Positions 53,524-61,678 of a stretch of 64,000 nt of DNA are shown here, in pieces. The notes beneath the pieces are model-generated. The model saw only the letters and a program-made list of their open reading frames with translations, was not told the origin of the DNA and did not search any database. How positions within the stretch are numbered: the first letter of the stretch is position 1; each line of letters starts with the position of its first letter. Made by a program: the position numbers and the translations under genes. Source of the stretch: an uncultured Clostridium sp. (lineage in GTDB: Bacteria > Bacillota > Clostridia > TANB77 > CAG-508); the NCBI GenBank assembly GCA_902462295.1, contig CABQAZ010000002.1, positions 67,780 through 131,779 on the forward strand. Reading direction: 5' to 3'.

Positions 53524-53877
53524 TTACACCTCCTTAAAAACCTTTTGTGCTTTTTTTTCTTTTGTAGAATATTGAATTTCTGGAATTATTTTTAGTATTC
53601 CACTCATTTCAAATATTTTTCTTACTGGCGTTGTTAAATTTGTAACTTCAACTTTTCCTCCTAACATATTTGCTAGTTTATATCTTCCTAATATTAATCC
53701 TATTCCTGCACTGTCCATAAAAGAAACTTTATTAAAATCAAATATAACTTCTTTAGGCATGTATCTTTCAATTTCATTGTCTAATCTCCTCCTTATCTTT
53801 TGCACTACACATTCATCTATATCTTCATTTATTTCGAAGATTAACTGCTTGTCTTCTTTTTGATAAAAACTTTCCAT
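53524..53877 (-). CDS. spoIIAA: anti-anti-sigma factor SpoIIAA
   Basis: A 117-residue STAS-domain protein. When dephosphorylated it displaces SigF from SpoIIAB. The phosphorylated serine is in VSFMDSAGIGLILGRY. The ATG at 53877 has AGGGAAGGAGAG before it; the frame opens further up at 53907 without an RBS. It heads the spoIIA operon behind a promoter with Spo0A boxes. Confidence 0.95.
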   Translation of the reverse strand: MESFYQKEDKQLIFEINEDIDECVVQKIRRRLDNEIERYMPKEVIFDFNKVSFMDSAGIGLILGRYKLANMLGGKVEVTNLTTPVRKIFEMSGILKIIPEIQYSTKEKKAQKVFKEV

Positions 53878-53934
53878 AAACTCTCCTTCCCTTATTTTCA
53901 TTTGCAATATTTATTCTTCATTTTTGATACAGCC

Positions 53935-54009
53935 ATTATATATCTATTTCCATATTTTTCCAAGATTAAAAAATAAGAAGTTTTGTCGAATCTCAAAAAC
54001 TTTTCGACA
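53935..54009 (-). promoter_or_regulatory. promoter of the spoIIA operon with two Spo0A boxes
   Basis: Minus strand -35 TTGGAA (53958-53963), a 17-bp spacer and -10 TATAAT (53935-53940). Upstream lie TGTCGAA on the plus strand (53984-53990) and on the minus strand (54003-54009), an inverted pair of Spo0A (0A) boxes. The first is 21 bp from the -35, the right place for activation. The boxes lie within the dtd terminator hairpin. Confidence 0.7.
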
Positions 54010-54017
54010 AACTTCTT
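53967..54017 (-). terminator. intrinsic terminator after dtd
   Basis: On the minus strand AAGAAGTTTGTCGAA pairs with TTCGACAAAACTTCTT (one bulge) followed by ATTTTTTAATC. The stem carries the inverted 0A boxes. Confidence 0.75.
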
Positions 54018-54038
54018 AAATCTTTTATTTGTTTTATT

Positions 54039-54476
54039 CTATCTTTCTATAACAAGAGTAACCGGTCCATCATTTAATAATTGGACTTTCATATCTGCAC
54101 CAAAAATCCCCTTTTGAACCTCAATTCCTTTTTTAGCACACTCGTTACAAAAATATTCATATAATGGAATTGCATCTTCCGGTCTTGCAGAATCTGTAAA
54201 ACTTGGTCTATTTCCATCATTACAATTTCCATATAAAGTAAATTGTGAAACTATTAATAATTGTCCACTTACATCTTTTAATGATAAATTCATTTTACCA
54301 TTTTCATCTGAAAAAACTCTCAAATTACACACCTTTTTTACTAAATAATCAGCTTGTTCTTTTGTATCTCCTACTTTAATTCCAATTAATACAAGAAAGC
54401 CTTTATCTATTTCGCCTACTATTTTTCCATCAACTTCCACACTTGCATATTTCACTCTTTGCACTACTAATTTCAT
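54039..54476 (-). CDS. dtd: D-aminoacyl-tRNA deacylase
   Basis: A 145-residue Dtd that hydrolyses D-amino acids from mischarged tRNA and works as a dimer. It has MKLVVQRVKYASVEVDG at the start, the SQFTLYG motif, GNRPSFTDSARPEDA, and the cross-subunit Gly-cisPro motif in NDGPVTLVIE at the end. All are intact. It is not in an operon with relA here, unlike in Bacillus, and a terminator follows. Confidence 0.96.
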   Translation of the reverse strand: MKLVVQRVKYASVEVDGKIVGEIDKGFLVLIGIKVGDTKEQADYLVKKVCNLRVFSDENGKMNLSLKDVSGQLLIVSQFTLYGNCNDGNRPSFTDSARPEDAIPLYEYFCNECAKKGIEVQKGIFGADMKVQLLNDGPVTLVIER

Positions 54477-54507
54477 ATCAATCTTTCTCCATTCTAAATC
54501 TAATTTT

Positions 54508-54544
54508 AAACAACAAATGCCCCTTAAAATAGGGACACTTGTTT
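54508..54544 (-). terminator. terminator after the zinc-ribbon gene
   Basis: AACAAGTGTCCCT pairs with AGGGGCATTTGTT (with mismatches) on the minus strand, followed by a short T run (GTTTAAAATT). Confidence 0.55.
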
Positions 54545-54563
54545 ATTTTATATCTATTTTTTC

Positions 54564-55157
54564 TTACTGATTTTCTTGTTTTGCTTCTTCTTGTGTTTCT
54601 ACAGACATTACTTCTGTAACTCTCTCAACAGTATTTTCTTGTTCATCTTTAACTTCTGAATTTTCATTTTCTTGAGACCCCTCTGAATTGTCTGAACTTT
54701 CTAAATTATCTGAATCTTCAGAATTATCTTCTTGTGTTTCAGTATTTGGTTCATTTTCCATACCTACAACTTCAGCTTCTTTTACTTCTATTTCTGGTTG
54801 TTTTGCCCCACATTTTGAACAAAATGTAGCATCTAATTCAATTTCAGCATGGCAATTTTCACATTGTTTTTTTTCTTTTAATTCTAATATAGATTTTAAA
54901 CATGTTTCAATTTCTGCTGACAATACATCAATTTTTGTACATTCTTCTTCTAGTTCTGTTTTTATATCTATATTCTCTTCTCTAACATGTTTCTCATAAA
55001 CTTTTTTACCAATCTCTTTATATATATCTTTAATGTCTGATTTATTTTCATTAATTTTCATTTTTAGCTTTGCTTCCTTAGCTATTTTTCCAGTCTTCTC
55101 TGCTGTTGCATCATATGCAGCACTAGCCTTTTTTCCTAAATTATCAAAAAATCCCAT
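54564..55157 (-). CDS. zinc-ribbon protein with acidic tail, unknown function
   Basis: A 197-residue soluble protein. Residues 1-90 are helical and charged and begin MGFFDNLGKKASAAYDATAE. A zinc ribbon (CENC ... CSKC; about 100-122) follows, then a very acidic Ser/Asn/Glu-rich tail. The ATG at 55157 has GGGAGGAACAAAAA as RBS; the frame continues upstream to 55208 without one. Similar small zinc-ribbon proteins are common in clostridia, but their role is unknown to me. It stands between gpsA and dtd. Confidence 0.75.
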   Translation of the reverse strand: MGFFDNLGKKASAAYDATAEKTGKIAKEAKLKMKINENKSDIKDIYKEIGKKVYEKHVREENIDIKTELEEECTKIDVLSAEIETCLKSILELKEKKQCENCHAEIELDATFCSKCGAKQPEIEVKEAEVVGMENEPNTETQEDNSEDSDNLESSDNSEGSQENENSEVKDEQENTVERVTEVMSVETQEEAKQENQ

Positions 55158-55225
55158 TTTTTGTTCCTCCCTCAAATATTTATATTTCAATATTTCTATT
55201 TTTAACAATTTGTTTAATTATTATT

Positions 55226-56212
55226 CTAATCCTCACTTTTTCTACTTCTGTTCATTAGCATATCCACAGCTTCATTTGGTTTTAGACCTTTGTATAAAAT
55301 ACCATAAACAGCTTCAACTATAGGCATTTCTATATTATGCAATTTTCCTAATTCATATGCAACTTCTATATTGTCTATACTTTCGATTGTCATTCCTACT
55401 TCTTTTTTAGTTTCTTCTAAACTTAATCCTTGTCCAATTAATTTACCAGCTTTTCTATTTCTACTATGTTCACTTAAACATGTAACAATTAAATCACCAA
55501 GTCCACTTAAACCATATAATGTATCTTTTTGCCCTCCAAGAGCAACTCCAAGCCTTGAAAGTTCAGATAATCCTCTTGTTATTAATGCTGCAAATGTATT
55601 ATCTCCTAAACCAATTCCAGCCGCAACACCTGCACAAAACGCTATTATGTTTTTTAATGCTCCTCCAAGTTCCACACCTTTTACATCTCTTGAAGTATAT
55701 ATTCTCATTTTGTTAGATATAAATGTATCTTGAACTAGTTTTAGAACAGAATCATATTTTGATGCAACAACCAAAACAGTTGGTATTGCAACAGAAACTT
55801 CTTCTGCATGGCTTGGTCCAGACAATACTGCTATTTTTGAATTTGGCATTTCTTCTTGAATAACCTCATCAAGTGTTAGCATACTATCTTTTTCAAAACC
55901 TTTTGAGCAAATTACAATCGGCTGATTTGTTACATATTGTTTATATTCTTTAACAATATTCCTTGTAAATTTTGATGGTGTAACATGTATTATAAACTCA
56001 GACCCATTAATTGCTTCTTCATATGATGTTGTACATTGTATACCATCTGGTATTACTACATTAGGTAAAAATTTGCATTTCTTTTCATTATTTATTAAAT
56101 CTTTTTCTTCTTCTGAAAATGACCAAATTTTTATTTTATTTCCTAATTTTGCTAGATGAATTGCAAGTGCAACTCCCCAACTTCCACTTCCTATTATAGC
56201 TATATTTCTCAT
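55226..56212 (-). CDS. gpsA: NAD(P)-dependent glycerol-3-phosphate dehydrogenase
   Basis: A 328-residue GpsA that makes sn-glycerol-3-phosphate from dihydroxyacetone phosphate for phospholipid synthesis. It has the Rossmann start AIIGSGSWGVALAIHLA, VICSKGFEKDSM, LSGPSHAEEVSV, the catalytic Lys in VELGGALKNIIAFCAG, and LSGLGDLIVTCLSEHSRNRKAGK. It follows plsY and der, a standard der-plsY-gpsA cluster in Firmicutes. Confidence 0.97.
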   Translation of the reverse strand: MRNIAIIGSGSWGVALAIHLAKLGNKIKIWSFSEEEKDLINNEKKCKFLPNVVIPDGIQCTTSYEEAINGSEFIIHVTPSKFTRNIVKEYKQYVTNQPIVICSKGFEKDSMLTLDEVIQEEMPNSKIAVLSGPSHAEEVSVAIPTVLVVASKYDSVLKLVQDTFISNKMRIYTSRDVKGVELGGALKNIIAFCAGVAAGIGLGDNTFAALITRGLSELSRLGVALGGQKDTLYGLSGLGDLIVTCLSEHSRNRKAGKLIGQGLSLEETKKEVGMTIESIDNIEVAYELGKLHNIEMPIVEAVYGILYKGLKPNEAVDMLMNRSRKSED

Positions 56213-56237
56213 CTTTTTCTTCCTTTCGTATTTCTAT

Positions 56238-56867
56238 TTAATTTTTAAAACTAATTTTATTCTCTGTTCCATTTAAAATTCTTTTTATATTACTTCTATG
56301 ATTAAACGCAACAATCAATGCCAAAATCACACTATAAACAAAATATTTACTTCCATCTGATACTGTATAATTTGTATTAATAAATATTGTTAATACTGGA
56401 AATAAAATTGCTGCACCCATAGAACCCATTGAAACCATTCTTGTTAATACTATTAAAACTAAAGCAAAAACTAAACAAATTAAACCTATTTTCCAATTAG
56501 TCATTAACAACACTCCAAGAGATGTTGCTACACCTTTTCCTCCTTTAAATCCAAAAAATACTGGAAAAGTATGTCCTACAACTACAAGAATTCCTGCTAT
56601 TTGTACTAATAATGATTTATCAGAATTTTTTGAAATTACTCCAACTAGAATTGCAAATAATATTGCAACTACCCCTTTTAATGCATCACATAACAAAGTT
56701 AACACCGCTGCTTTTTTTCCAACAGCTCTTAACATATTCGTTGCACCTGCATTTCCACTTCCTTTTTCTCTTACATCAAATCCTGCCATTTTTTTACTTA
56801 TCAATACTGAAAAACTTATGCTTCCTATTAAATAAGCAACTATTCCTACTATTATATATGTTGCCAT
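56238..56867 (-). CDS. plsY: acyl-phosphate:glycerol-3-phosphate acyltransferase
   Basis: A 209-residue membrane enzyme with about five helices that transfers an acyl group from acyl-phosphate to glycerol-3-phosphate, the first step of phosphatidate synthesis. It shows YLIGSISFSVLISKKMAGFDVREKGSGNAGATN, GHTFPVFFGFKGGKGVATSLG and HRSNIKRILNG. It works directly on the product of gpsA, the next gene. AAAGGAGTAGATAG precedes the ATG. Confidence 0.97.
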   Translation of the reverse strand: MATYIIVGIVAYLIGSISFSVLISKKMAGFDVREKGSGNAGATNMLRAVGKKAAVLTLLCDALKGVVAILFAILVGVISKNSDKSLLVQIAGILVVVGHTFPVFFGFKGGKGVATSLGVLLMTNWKIGLICLVFALVLIVLTRMVSMGSMGAAILFPVLTIFINTNYTVSDGSKYFVYSVILALIVAFNHRSNIKRILNGTENKISFKN

Positions 56868-56887
56868 ATCTATCTACTCCTTTCTTT

Positions 56888-56967
56888 TGCACCTTTGGAA
56901 CCGGGTATTTTAGGTTCCTTTTTTATTTTTCCCCTCTGGGACCGGGTATTTTAAGTCCCATTTTTGC
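56888..56967. repeat. GGGACCGGGTATTTT half-units in direct repeat
   Basis: Two copies of the left half only, in the same orientation: GGAACCGGGTATTTTAGGTTCC (56895 on, itself a small hairpin) and GGGACCGGGTATTTTAAGTCCC (56938 on). This is unlike the head-to-head palindromes at 45630, 48172 and 50198. It lies between plsY and der. Confidence 0.75.
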
Positions 56968-56976
56968 ACACTTTAA

Positions 56977-58299
56977 CTATTTATCTGCTTTTTCTCTTGC
57001 AATTATTCTGATTGGTGTCCCCTCTAATCCGAATTCTCTCCTTATTTGATTCACCAAATACCTCTCATATGAAAAATGGAATAATTGTTTACTGTTTACA
57101 AATATTACAAATGTTGGTGGTTTTGTACTTACTTGTGTACCATATAATATTTTTAGACGTCTACCTTTATCTGTTGGTGGTTGAACAACTGCTATTGCTT
57201 CATTTATTACCTGATTTAATACAGATGTTGATATTCTCATTGCATTTTGTTCTGCTACATTATTTATCATTGTAAATAGTTTGTCCACTCTCTGCCCTGT
57301 TTTTGCTGATATGAAGATTATTGGTGCATATGATAAATATGATAATTTGTTGTATACTTCTTTTCTATATTTTTCTAATGTTCCTGTTTCTTTTTCATAT
57401 TCATCCCATTTGTTTACAACAATAATTATTCCTTTTCCCGCTTCATGTGCTTCTCCTGCTATTTTTGCATCTTGGTCTGTTACTCCCTCTAGTGCGTCTA
57501 TCATCATTAAACATACATCTGCTCTTTCTATTGCAAGTAGTGTTCTCATTATACTAAATTTCTCTATTGATTCTGTTACTTTACTTTTTCTTCTAATTCC
57601 TGCTGTATCTATTAATACATATTTACCATATTTATTTTCGTATTCAGTGTCTATTGCATCTCTTGTAGTTCCTGCTATTGAACTTACTATTGTTCTATTT
57701 TCTCCTAATATTTTATTTATTAATGAAGACTTTCCTACATTTGGTTTTCCTATAACTGCAACTTTTATTCTGTCGTCTTCATCTTCTCCATCTTTCTTTT
57801 CTGGAAATTTTTCATATATTGCATCTAATACATCGCCTATTCCTAAAGCATTTGCTGCTGATATAGGATATGGCTCTCCTATTCCTAAATTGTAAAATTC
57901 ATAAATTTCATTTTTATCTTTGCTCATATTATCAGCTTTGTTACATACTAATACTACTGGCTTCTTAGATTTTTTTATCATTAATGCTATTTCTTGGTCT
58001 ACAGCAGTTACTCCTTGTCTTATGTCTGTTAAAAATATTATTACATCTGCTATTTCTATTGCTATATGTGCTTGCTCTCTCATTTGAGATATTATAATAT
58101 CATCTGATTCTGGCTCAATTCCTGCTGTATCTACTACTGTAAAGCTTCTTCCTCTCCAATTAGTTTCCGCATATACTCTATCTCTTGTTACACCTGGTGT
58201 GTCTTCAACTATTGATATTCTGCTTCCTACTATATAATTGAAAAATGTCGATTTTCCTACATTTGGTTTTCCTATAATTGCTACTGTTGGTTTTCCCAT
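56977..58299 (-). CDS. der: ribosome biogenesis GTPase Der
   Basis: A 440-residue protein with two tandem GTPase domains and a C-terminal KH-like domain. Each G domain has its P-loop (GKPNVGKST and GKPNVGKSS), G3 DTAG and an NKxD (NKAD, NKWD). Der helps assemble the 50S subunit. The family's RRKxK segment (IRRKSKV) is present between switch and G4 of domain 2. It ends in EGTPIRIIAREK as usual. It heads the der-plsY-gpsA set. Confidence 0.97.
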   Translation of the reverse strand: MGKPTVAIIGKPNVGKSTFFNYIVGSRISIVEDTPGVTRDRVYAETNWRGRSFTVVDTAGIEPESDDIIISQMREQAHIAIEIADVIIFLTDIRQGVTAVDQEIALMIKKSKKPVVLVCNKADNMSKDKNEIYEFYNLGIGEPYPISAANALGIGDVLDAIYEKFPEKKDGEDEDDRIKVAVIGKPNVGKSSLINKILGENRTIVSSIAGTTRDAIDTEYENKYGKYVLIDTAGIRRKSKVTESIEKFSIMRTLLAIERADVCLMMIDALEGVTDQDAKIAGEAHEAGKGIIIVVNKWDEYEKETGTLEKYRKEVYNKLSYLSYAPIIFISAKTGQRVDKLFTMINNVAEQNAMRISTSVLNQVINEAIAVVQPPTDKGRRLKILYGTQVSTKPPTFVIFVNSKQLFHFSYERYLVNQIRREFGLEGTPIRIIAREKADK

Positions 58300-58344
58300 C
58301 TCGTCCCCTGCCTTTCTCTTTTTTTCAGTTATATTTTACTATTT

Positions 58345-58977
58345 TCATCGCAAAATATCAAGAGTTTTGCTATTTTTTCTTTTAAACTGACCAATAATTA
58401 CCCATAAAAATATACAAATTAAAAATATTGCAATATTTTTAAAATAATATACAGCAATACTACTAATTATGGTTAAGATGGTTATTGTTATAAATGAAAT
58501 TTTTCCTATTATATAGTCTGATTTTTCTTTTCCTAATTCTATGTATATAAGACTTTTTATTATTCTTCCACCATCTAATGGATATAATGGAATTAAATTA
58601 AAAATTAATATCAGTATGTTTGAGTAAACTACTTCTTGCATTGAAATATTGGGAATATCTATATATGTAAATACTATTGCCAATATAAAACTAGTAATTG
58701 GTCCTGCCAACGCAATAGCTATTTTTTTTAATTCTATAATATTTCCGTTTTTTATTTTTTTATTAAAATCTAGAGTATTTGCTTTAAATGATGATGATAA
58801 TCCACATGGCATAATCTCTATTTTTTCTAATTTCATTTTTAATAGTAATCCAGCAATAATATGTCCCATTTCATGTAACAAACAAAAAAACATAATCATT
58901 AAATATATTTTTAATTGATTAGTAAAATAAAATATAGCAAGAAAAATAACAATTTTTAAATCTATTCTTACTTTCAA
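58345..58977 (-). CDS. spoIVFB: stage IV sporulation protein FB (M50 intramembrane protease)
   Basis: A 210-residue polytopic metalloprotease. The zinc motif is H35-E36-x-x-H39 (LLHEMGHI), and the third ligand motif is PLYPLDGGR (usual N/L-x-P-x-D-G). SpoIVFB cuts pro-SigmaK in the outer forespore membrane. It follows an M23-type gene that corresponds to SpoIVFA, the order of the spoIVF operon. It lacks the CBS domain of the Bacillus protein and is shorter. It starts with TTG at 58977 behind AAGGAGGAAAAA. Confidence 0.85.
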   Translation of the reverse strand: MKVRIDLKIVIFLAIFYFTNQLKIYLMIMFFCLLHEMGHIIAGLLLKMKLEKIEIMPCGLSSSFKANTLDFNKKIKNGNIIELKKIAIALAGPITSFILAIVFTYIDIPNISMQEVVYSNILILIFNLIPLYPLDGGRIIKSLIYIELGKEKSDYIIGKISFITITILTIISSIAVYYFKNIAIFLICIFLWVIIGQFKRKNSKTLDILR

Positions 58978-58988
58978 TTTTTCCTCCT

Positions 58989-59888
58989 TTATAATTCTAA
59001 TATTAATTGTGGATTTACATATCTATCTTGATATCTTACTTCAAAATGCAAATGTGGTCCTGTCGTATTTCCTGTTGAACCAACTTCAGCAATCTCTTGT
59101 CCTTGTTTTACTTGGTCTCCCTCATTTACATATAATTTATTACAATGTGCATATACTATAATTACATCATTTGTTTGAATCTTTAAATGATTACCATAAT
59201 CACCTGTCGAAGAAGATAGTACTACAGTTCCGTCTGTTGCAGAAATAATTTTTGTTCCTGTTTCCACCGCAATATCTGTTCCTGTATGATTTTTGGGAAC
59301 TGTAGCTGTAGTAGGATTTCTTAACCCGAATCCTGAACTTATTTTTCCATTAACAGGTTTTATAAAACTTATTGTACTTTTTATATAATTTGCATCTTGT
59401 TCCATTTGAGATAATTTTTCAGTTTGCTCTTGTATTTCCTCTGTTACTGGAACTTCTTCTTGATTCTGTGTTTCTTCTGTTAATATCTCTTCTGCTCCTC
59501 CTATATTTTCTTCATTATTTTTTACTTCTTCATTTGTTTCATTTTCTATATTTTCACTTTTATTTAACTGATTATATATTTCTTTTAATTTACCTGACAT
59601 TACATTATATATTTGTGAAAAATTAATATCTTGTGATAATATTTCTTTTGCCTTATTTGAAAAATCATTAGAAAATATGTAGTTATTATTAACTATAAGA
59701 TAAAAAATCCCGTATATTAGCAAACATATTATAATCTGTCTTATCATCTTTTTTATTAATTTAATGTTCTTTTTTTCTTTTTGTGGATTTTTCATAATTT
59801 CTCTCATCGGAATGTCTTGTTCTCTTCTTTTATAATAAATCTCTTCTGCTCTTCTTATTTTATCTTCCACAGACATAGCTCTTTCCAT
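58989..59888 (-). CDS. spoIVFA: stage IV sporulation protein FA-like M23/LytM protein
   Basis: A 299-residue protein: short cytoplasmic head, a membrane helix (about 46-64), a Glu-rich linker and a C-terminal LytM domain (about 175-298). The zinc ligands appear complete: H-x-x-x-D in NHTGTDIAVETG and H-x-H in HLHFEVRYQD. It ends in NPQLILEL. The position before spoIVFB, the single-helix build and the LytM domain fit SpoIVFA, which holds SpoIVFB and BofA in check. The alternative is a general M23 endopeptidase. It stops 11 bp before the spoIVFB start. Confidence 0.75.
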   Translation of the reverse strand: MERAMSVEDKIRRAEEIYYKRREQDIPMREIMKNPQKEKKNIKLIKKMIRQIIICLLIYGIFYLIVNNNYIFSNDFSNKAKEILSQDINFSQIYNVMSGKLKEIYNQLNKSENIENETNEEVKNNEENIGGAEEILTEETQNQEEVPVTEEIQEQTEKLSQMEQDANYIKSTISFIKPVNGKISSGFGLRNPTTATVPKNHTGTDIAVETGTKIISATDGTVVLSSSTGDYGNHLKIQTNDVIIVYAHCNKLYVNEGDQVKQGQEIAEVGSTGNTTGPHLHFEVRYQDRYVNPQLILEL

Positions 59889-59912
59889 ATTATCCTCTTT
59901 TCTTTATAATAA

Positions 59913-59968
59913 TTAAAACACTTTATTTAATGCATTTACTAATGTTTATGCATTTATAAAGTGTTTTA
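59913..59968. terminator. long palindromic terminator after the 113-residue gene
   Basis: AAAACACTTTAT...AATGCAT pairs with ATGCATT...ATAAAGTGTTTT, leaving a small centre. It is AT-rich and nearly symmetrical and sits between the stop at 59974 and the SpoIVFA-like start. Confidence 0.7.
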
Positions 59969-59973
59969 TGTTA

Positions 59974-60315
59974 TTATATGAGATTAATTATTAAACTGAT
60001 TATAAAAAGTATTGTTACACTAAGACTATAGCCTTTTATTCTTTTATATTTTAGCATTATGTCTTTATCTTCTTTTTTTGTCTTCTTATTATTTTCTATT
60101 TTATTGATATAATCTGTTACAAGCATTTCAGCTTCTTTTAAAATATAATCTTTAGACCTCGATTGAATTTCTGCTGAATTAATTTTATTACCTTTTTCTA
60201 TAAATTCTTTTTCTCTAACTTTTTGATTTTCTTTAAAAATTATTATAGCTTCTTCTACCATATTTGATGGAAGATTTTTAAGTACTACCATGTTTTTCAT
60301 ATCGCTTGATTCCAT
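59974..60315 (-). CDS. tail-anchored protein of unknown function
   Basis: A 113-residue protein: helical, Lys/Glu-rich, with no signal, and one C-terminal transmembrane helix (about 96-113) that ends the protein, so a tail-anchored topology is likely. I recognise no family. The ATG has AAAGGAGTGATATA upstream. It follows the thioester adhesin by 88 bp in the same direction and might be the last gene of the second sortase operon. Confidence 0.65.
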   Translation of the reverse strand: MESSDMKNMVVLKNLPSNMVEEAIIIFKENQKVREKEFIEKGNKINSAEIQSRSKDYILKEAEMLVTDYINKIENNKKTKKEDKDIMLKYKRIKGYSLSVTILFIISLIINLI

Positions 60316-60403
60316 TATATCACTCCTTTGGAAAATATTCTATTTTAATTTTTTCCACTTTGATTTATTTTATACAATATTTCAGTTTATTATTTATATA
60401 ATT

Positions 60404-61678
60404 TTACATACCTGTAACTGGTAATTTAGGAATCTCTATTACTGGCTCCTCTTCAACTACTGGTATTTCTTCTTTTGGTTCCTCTATTTTTTCTATTACT
60501 ACAATTTTTCCGTTTTCTACTTCTAATATTATTTTTTCATTCATTTTTATGTCTATCTTTTTTAATTCTGAATCTAAAACATATCCATCAGGTGCTTTTA
60601 TTTCTCTTATATAATATGTTCCATGAATTAATTTATCTAATATTATTTGACCTTTTTCATTTGTTTGTGCTACTCTAATTAATTTTTGATTTTCGTTTAA
60701 AATCTCAAATTTTGCACCTCGTAATGGTTCTTTTGTTTCTTCGTCTTGCTTTTGTATTATTATTTCTGTATCATTTTTTTCGTATTTTTGCTGTATTTCT
60801 GTATCTACATCTTCATATGAAAATGCTGTTAATGCATAATCTTGTAATTCACCATTTGGTGCCTTTCCAAAAAATATTGGTTTTGTTTCCATTTGTGTTT
60901 GGATTTTTATTTTGAATTCTCCTGCTTCTTCTAAGCTGTTTATTGGTATTAATATTTTAAATTTTTCATCTGAATAAAATTCACTTTTTTCCTGATTTTC
61001 TAAATTAGTTATTTTGGTTTCTTCTGGTTGATTTTCTAAATTTAATATGATTTTTGAAATATTTTTATTGCTTTTTATTTTATACTCTTTTGAGATATAT
61101 TGGGGTTCATTTTTATCTACTTCCCATTTTTCACTTTGTTCTATTTCTATATTTGGACTTTCAAATGTTTCTGTTGAATTTTTTGCATTTTCTAATATTG
61201 TATTCATTGCATTTATTACTCTAACTCCTGGCTCTCCTATTGCTGAATATAATTCAGTCCCAGTATTGTATATATAACAATATATAGATTGCTTTGTTGC
61301 TATATATGCTTCTTCTTCATTTGCTACACCTAGTTGTTCTGGCGTTTTATATGGATACCCATTTATCATTACTCTCCATAAGCCTAAATCTTGAAGTTTG
61401 CCTTGATTTGTTACATTGTATGTTGCTATATATTCTCCAACTCCATGTAATTCTCTATTTAAACAATATACTGGATATTCTTTTCCGTTTTCTTGATATA
61501 CCGCATGTGATGTTTTTATTACTATTCCATTGTTTCTTATTATTCTATTAAAATATCCTTTTGAATATATCGTAATTTGTTCACCTTCTTCCACTGCTTG
61601 TACTGTATTTATTAATAATGCTATATTGATAATTATTATTAATAGTAGTAATAATATTATTTTTATTGCTTTTTTCAA
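60404..61678 (-). CDS. thioester-domain/Cna-B surface adhesin ending at LPVTG
   Basis: A 424-residue exported protein with a signal segment (1-28). A thioester domain (about 35-165) follows: Cys72 in PVYCLN and Gln130 in TKQSIYCYIY match the Cys-Gln pair that forms the reactive internal thioester in Gram-positive adhesins. A beta-rich middle and a Cna-B/SpaA domain (about 315-400; YYIREIKAPDGYVL) come next. It ends with LPVTG plus one Met, with no hydrophobic span or basic tail, and no one-base shift creates one. The start is TTG at 61678, overlapping the sortase TGA, with GAGGAGGAAATATA as RBS. Confidence 0.88.
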   Translation of the reverse strand: MKKAIKIILLLLLIIIINIALLINTVQAVEEGEQITIYSKGYFNRIIRNNGIVIKTSHAVYQENGKEYPVYCLNRELHGVGEYIATYNVTNQGKLQDLGLWRVMINGYPYKTPEQLGVANEEEAYIATKQSIYCYIYNTGTELYSAIGEPGVRVINAMNTILENAKNSTETFESPNIEIEQSEKWEVDKNEPQYISKEYKIKSNKNISKIILNLENQPEETKITNLENQEKSEFYSDEKFKILIPINSLEEAGEFKIKIQTQMETKPIFFGKAPNGELQDYALTAFSYEDVDTEIQQKYEKNDTEIIIQKQDEETKEPLRGAKFEILNENQKLIRVAQTNEKGQIILDKLIHGTYYIREIKAPDGYVLDSELKKIDIKMNEKIILEVENGKIVVIEKIEEPKEEIPVVEEEPVIEIPKLPVTGM

